From Paulinella micropora (taxonomy: Eukaryota; Cercozoa; Imbricatea; Euglyphida), in the NCBI GenBank assembly GCA_009731375.1, contig BJOX01000089.1, positions 234,557 to 264,273 on the forward strand: DNA of 29,717 nucleotides, written 5' to 3'. The position numbers were made by a program, and so were the translations under genes. Under the pieces are notes generated by a model. That model made no database searches. It saw only the letters and a list, made by a program, of their open reading frames with translations, and was not told where the DNA came from. Shown here one piece after another: positions 27,201 to 29,717 of the stretch. Positions within the stretch are counted from its first letter, which is position 1. Each line of letters starts with the position of its first letter.

Positions 27201-29709
27201 CAACCGCAGGTACCAAGCCGACTTGTACACCGGGGCCTCCTCGCTGCAGAGTGGTAGAAATCACCAGGAGTGCCCAATGCCGTTCGCTGATGTTGAGCGG
27301 GATGAGCACGTGCTCATACCCCGGGTCGATGGGCCGGTGCTTCAACGCCCTGAAAAGGATGTCATCACGAGACTCCCCTTGGGTGCGGATTTTCCAAGAG
27401 AAATCGGGTCCAATGAGTAGACATCGATTGACACGTGCCTGGGGTTCCAACTCACGTATGAACCAGTGAAGCACGTCAGTGTGGAGCCAACCGCCGTCCT
27501 CTACATTCCCCACCACTATCGGCGGTATGTATGAACCACCCTCCGTAGCAGTGTCACTGGCCCAGATCGGACAGATGTTGGGTGGTGGCCCCGGGGCGAT
27601 CAGGGCTTCCCGGGGGGCCGGACCAGACTGCTCGACCTTCTGGTGCCGACGCCGAGACCGAGACGGTGACGGGGAATCGGCGCTGGCCATTTCCACCGGT
27701 TGGAATACGCTGTGTAAGGCCTGGTTCCAGAGACTGCGGCGTGTCTCCCGGTCCATGGGGACGGGGCCAAAGTGAGCGGGGCATCTATCGTCGGAGAGCG
27801 GTCGCAGCCAGTGTCGTCCTTCTGCACCACTCTTCGGAAGATCAACTCGGAGCGCCGTCAACCTTCGGGCGGGAGCCGTCAACATGGTCCACCCAAGCGG
27901 GAAGGTGGTACAGTAGTGGCGATGATTCGTGGGGTTCCTGAGGTACCCCCCCGGGAGGGCCCGAGTCTGTCGAGAATCCAGGGGCTCCGGTTGGACGCTG
28001 GGGGCCTGGTGCCCGGACGAGGTAGGAGAGGAGGGGGACAGGGGTCTGGGTCGGTCCCTTGGGTGGGGATGAGGGGTCCACATGGAATCGCAGTCACCCG
28101 TCTGGATAAGACGACGTGGAGGACTTCGCTTCCTTTCCCGTTGGCTGGGGACGGGAGGGTCTGAGTCCCACCCTTCTCCTGTCTGGAAAGGAAGCAACGC
28201 CGTTATCCCTACCCTGTATGCTAGCCCTGCCAAGCTGTACCCTCGGGGGAGACGTTCTTGAACACTCTCCCATGACTTCCCCTCCGGGATGAAGTTGACC
28301 TCCTGGAAAGCTTTCGATATTGGCTTCCCCGAGCTATGGATCCCAACTCCCCCTCGACCAAACCGAATGAAAGTGTGGTTAAAAGGGTGGGAGCCTAGGA
28401 TCGCAAACTCTTGATGAACATTCTGGCTGCTCTCCTGCAGCTTCTTCCAGGCCGGGAGCGCTTCGATGGCCCCCGGGGCGGGGGTGTCCCGGTATTGTGT
28501 GGGCGTCTGGATAATTGACTCGCGGGTGCTGCCCTCACTTATCCGCCGTTGTTGCACGTATTCCCACTCCGCGCTTTCCGCCGCCGTAATCTCCTCATCG
28601 GTGGGAGGTGGAGAGAAGGGCAGGAGGCGTTCTCCACCGGCCGTCCAACTGTCCCCATGCACGAAGGTGTTAACGCAAAAAGCAGCCACAGCGTGGGACA
28701 GAAAGGTCGCTCGGAAGGAAGCAGCCCAGGACCGACGGTCAGGCCCACCAATGACGCAGGACTCTGACAGGGAGGTGCGGGGAATAAAAGCCAGCCGAGT
28801 GACGGTGCCCAGGGCGTTGAGAGCTTGCCGAACATCGGGCATACAGTCTTCTGGGGAGACGGAGGCGCCAGAGCCTTCATAGTAGATGCTGAATTCTACC
28901 GATCTTCGCTCCTCGGGGGCGGGTCGAAGATTACCTGTGAGCAGGGCACGTTCTAGCTGGAAGACTGAGTCCCGCCAGCTGGACGGGCGGGCGTCGTAGA
29001 CATCAATCAGGAGGAGGGCTTGGCCCGGTTGCTGAGCAGGGGGGGAGGTGGATGGAGGGGGGGCGGAGCTGCAGTTCTCTGGGAATCGTCTGAAAACGCG
29101 GAAGTTTGCCCCGACGAGGAGGGGGTCACGTGCCGCCCTGTTCCATTCGTAGCTGCTGGTGGAGGGGAGCCTCTCCCAATGGAGGAGTCTGCAGATCAGC
29201 TGCTGGTCGACAAGCAGGATCGAGGGTGGGAAGAGTTTGCGGTCCGTCGATCCACCGAGAATACCATGTGTGAAGGTCCCGGGAGCCCTCGATGATATGA
29301 GGGCGCAGAGATCTGCCCCGGGGGAGCCCGCAGGGTGAAGTACTACGGTAGCCTGATCGGGGAGTTCAAGCCAGGCACTTCCATATTCCAGGCCTTTCTC
29401 CTTTAGCGCAGGACGGATGGTAGACGCCGTTTGCTTACCAGTCCAAGGGAGGATGGCAATCGTCCGGAAAGCTCGGGATGCATCCAATTTGGGGAAACTG
29501 GAACCGTCGCATTGGATCACATGGAAGAAGCAGCATCCTTTCGGGTCCGGAATGTGCAGGTGAGTGACCATCCTCGGCCTTGACGTCTTCCTGCCTGGCA
29601 GTGGGATGGTGCTGGGAGGGGGAGCTGGGAAAGAAGGGGGCCGTCGCGGCTTCGCCCCAATGAAGGTATCCACGGAGTCTTTCAGATGAGGCAGGGACCG
29701 GCGGAACAT
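24160..29709 (-). CDS. Very long protein with Ulp1/C48 cysteine protease domain, GC-rich (5' end may be outside the window)
   Basis: The frame is open for 1849 codons and has no stop between its first ATG and the window end, so the start could lie further upstream. Residues 1-700 have unrecognised domains. Residues about 770-930 carry a Ulp1-type protease: WLHTDVLHWFI, SERHWALLVI (His about 809), LALFLDSLPS (Asp about 851) and PAQEGGQDCGLHTL (Gln and Cys about 898-904). Such enzymes cut SUMO-like modifiers. From about 1050 on the chain is low-complexity Pro/Ser/Ala/Arg, ending with Arg-Ser clusters. Ulp1 domains travel in several eukaryotic transposon groups (KDZ, Plavaka, some MULEs). No transposase or reverse transcriptase is visible here. 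The last residues run antisense into the MYND fragment. A mobile-element origin is inference. Confidence 0.7.
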   Translation of the reverse strand: MFRRSLPHLKDSVDTFIGAKPRRPPSFPAPPPSTIPLPGRKTSRPRMVTHLHIPDPKGCCFFHVIQCDGSSFPKLDASRAFRTIAILPWTGKQTASTIRPALKEKGLEYGSAWLELPDQATVVLHPAGSPGADLCALISSRAPGTFTHGILGGSTDRKLFPPSILLVDQQLICRLLHWERLPSTSSYEWNRAARDPLLVGANFRVFRRFPENCSSAPPPSTSPPAQQPGQALLLIDVYDARPSSWRDSVFQLERALLTGNLRPAPEERRSVEFSIYYEGSGASVSPEDCMPDVRQALNALGTVTRLAFIPRTSLSESCVIGGPDRRSWAASFRATFLSHAVAAFCVNTFVHGDSWTAGGERLLPFSPPPTDEEITAAESAEWEYVQQRRISEGSTRESIIQTPTQYRDTPAPGAIEALPAWKKLQESSQNVHQEFAILGSHPFNHTFIRFGRGGVGIHSSGKPISKAFQEVNFIPEGKSWESVQERLPRGYSLAGLAYRVGITALLPFQTGEGWDSDPPVPSQRERKRSPPRRLIQTGDCDSMWTPHPHPRDRPRPLSPSSPTSSGHQAPSVQPEPLDSRQTRALPGGYLRNPTNHRHYCTTFPLGWTMLTAPARRLTALRVDLPKSGAEGRHWLRPLSDDRCPAHFGPVPMDRETRRSLWNQALHSVFQPVEMASADSPSPSRSRRRHQKVEQSGPAPREALIAPGPPPNICPIWASDTATEGGSYIPPIVVGNVEDGGWLHTDVLHWFIRELEPQARVNRCLLIGPDFSWKIRTQGESRDDILFRALKHRPIDPGYEHVLIPLNISERHWALLVISTTLQRGGPGVQVGLVPAVAAFGSRSVPLALFLDSLPSCTASCSDFALTPILSAWYANLGRAGFLSDPPTPGYISLTVPAQEGGQDCGLHTLFHMQRVALNPACLSVDAPLPAGEMPDMDQFRRNIFQRLVAAQAAYADTAHLRCVPATDTEQLAEVTRMVKRGHQEWKMVLTDRHAERVSASSRKKVRRTWKVSNPSLYRDVHLNRTRHIRDEHAFEALNVQVARTFARLLSATRKERSAILRRRVFLRLSSATRMTRSALSAAASKAGYWSPPSSDEEGMDAESFLCHLDNTPQDGPDSGVMRSPPRSPASPQELGVPVTFLSLPEGEVPLPVSLASRESASELPASGSGEVSRCPDPEEVLAPATKPQMDAAVSFPTPEEADPAPGEAKARASLQDLSPPLTSTEMELPAHMESLPDHLGIRRTLPVPRDEIPVGMSRAGTTEPSRELVGEQRTPSAAEAPQETGDTAAATPTLRPRVNTVWDENLDAAWDALTSAEKVAPVSDRDIMTEAEQMEQMELSITDGEGGELEGSPAPPPPSGPTTVAPASGDSPCDIEPTPAGIGSPLPGSAGPELPPLPPPYASPPTPSRPLSPSPTPGTPSTYKYPTSIKAPSPSTERPVRMAAGPPPSATSSPNTAPSVQIPSPTADGKHRDRLEPTGALPPHGLEGSLNAQENADQSQAFPAPSAPDVVDPSSDGGPSRGGFPSGVSASRLTGHAATDCPPPAPPLASHTVPPSSPHVGPETASSPEILRPAPEALASPSERSCAFSAPSTPIAVVTASVPPSSSLGPVPSLASSQRVDNAEGGPMESSERTPGPSPQPPTPRPPAPPVLKYGATSPRLRNDAIQSTSREPPPPQFPPGVTAQPQPGTKKRQEGVQTARPRPLPPRGSISTPGARSPPLRSRSRSRRPQDNEPSQTTSRTRAPRSISSVSMDPRGSRQTSPAPRSTEVGRFQRGRGTHRPCPEKEGRCRGEVDNLRAHSPTRTQGRPGRGQSPPPGVSRSPPRRGRSRSRSSDPPLLRGPVLFLAPF

Positions 29710-29717
29710 CTGCTGCT

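Noticed and set aside
24762-27941. Long plus-strand frames in the GC-rich region (for example 25577-26632)
   Set aside because: High GC makes stops rare; only the minus-strand frame contains a recognisable domain and spans the whole region.
1-29717. tRNA or rRNA genes
   Set aside because: No cloverleaf or rRNA-like segment was recognised on either strand by eye.

Overview
The window holds an AT-rich, integrated double-jelly-roll DNA virus of the polinton-like virus (PLV) / virophage type, followed by a short repeat-rich zone and about 5.5 kb of GC-rich DNA from a eukaryotic genome, probably a protist or alga. The viral identity rests on several genes together: a primase fused to a superfamily 3 helicase, an FtsK/HerA-type packaging ATPase with an intact Walker A, a 473-residue protein in the usual major-capsid position followed by a penton-like gene, a tyrosine recombinase, an adenine methyltransferase, a GIY-YIG endonuclease, and long terminal inverted repeats (TIRs). 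No protein-primed DNA polymerase B or retroviral-type integrase is visible. It is therefore not a classical Maverick/Polinton, and I favour a PLV over a true virophage.

Layout. Positions 1-631 are most of the left TIR; the window starts inside it. Next come a small broken repeat-protein gene (673), a broken zinc-finger gene (940), the primase-helicase (1594-4040, one frameshift), a hypothetical gene (4082), a minus-strand virion-like protein (4735-5409), and a huge repetitive fibre gene ending in an endosialidase-type (S74) chaperone (5461-9261, several breaks). These are followed by three small genes (9248-10089), a long structural-type gene with a PLA2-like patch (10114-13210), the packaging ATPase (13222-14124, two nonsense codons), two hypothetical genes, the capsid gene (15298), the penton-like gene (16787), a second minus-strand virion-like gene (17888-19113), the GIY-YIG endonuclease (19218), a small zinc-binding protein, the tyrosine recombinase (20059-21384) and the methyltransferase (21415-22160). 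The right TIR (from 22188) carries a 108-residue repeat protein whose N-terminal part is also present, truncated, at the left edge of the window.

Beyond about 22,980 the sequence changes. There is a short hairpin-rich, C-rich stretch, a near-perfect 150-bp inverted repeat (23244-23585), a TA/TG microsatellite, a poly(T) run between 17-bp direct repeats, a MYND zinc-finger fragment, and a GC-rich minus-strand reading frame of at least 1849 codons. That last protein has a Ulp1-type (C48) cysteine protease domain and a long Pro/Ser/Arg-rich tail; it is probably from a mobile element or a host multigene family.

State of the element. About a dozen viral genes carry frameshifts or in-frame stops, while the capsid, recombinase and GIY-YIG genes are open. 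The TIRs differ by small indels and substitutions. This suggests a decaying provirus, although homopolymer sequencing errors may explain some frameshifts. Four 10-N gaps are present; two are flanked by duplicated sequence that looks like unmerged contig overlap. A CGGATTTT-type motif recurs near several gene starts and short intergenic hairpins follow several genes; both are candidates for viral expression signals.
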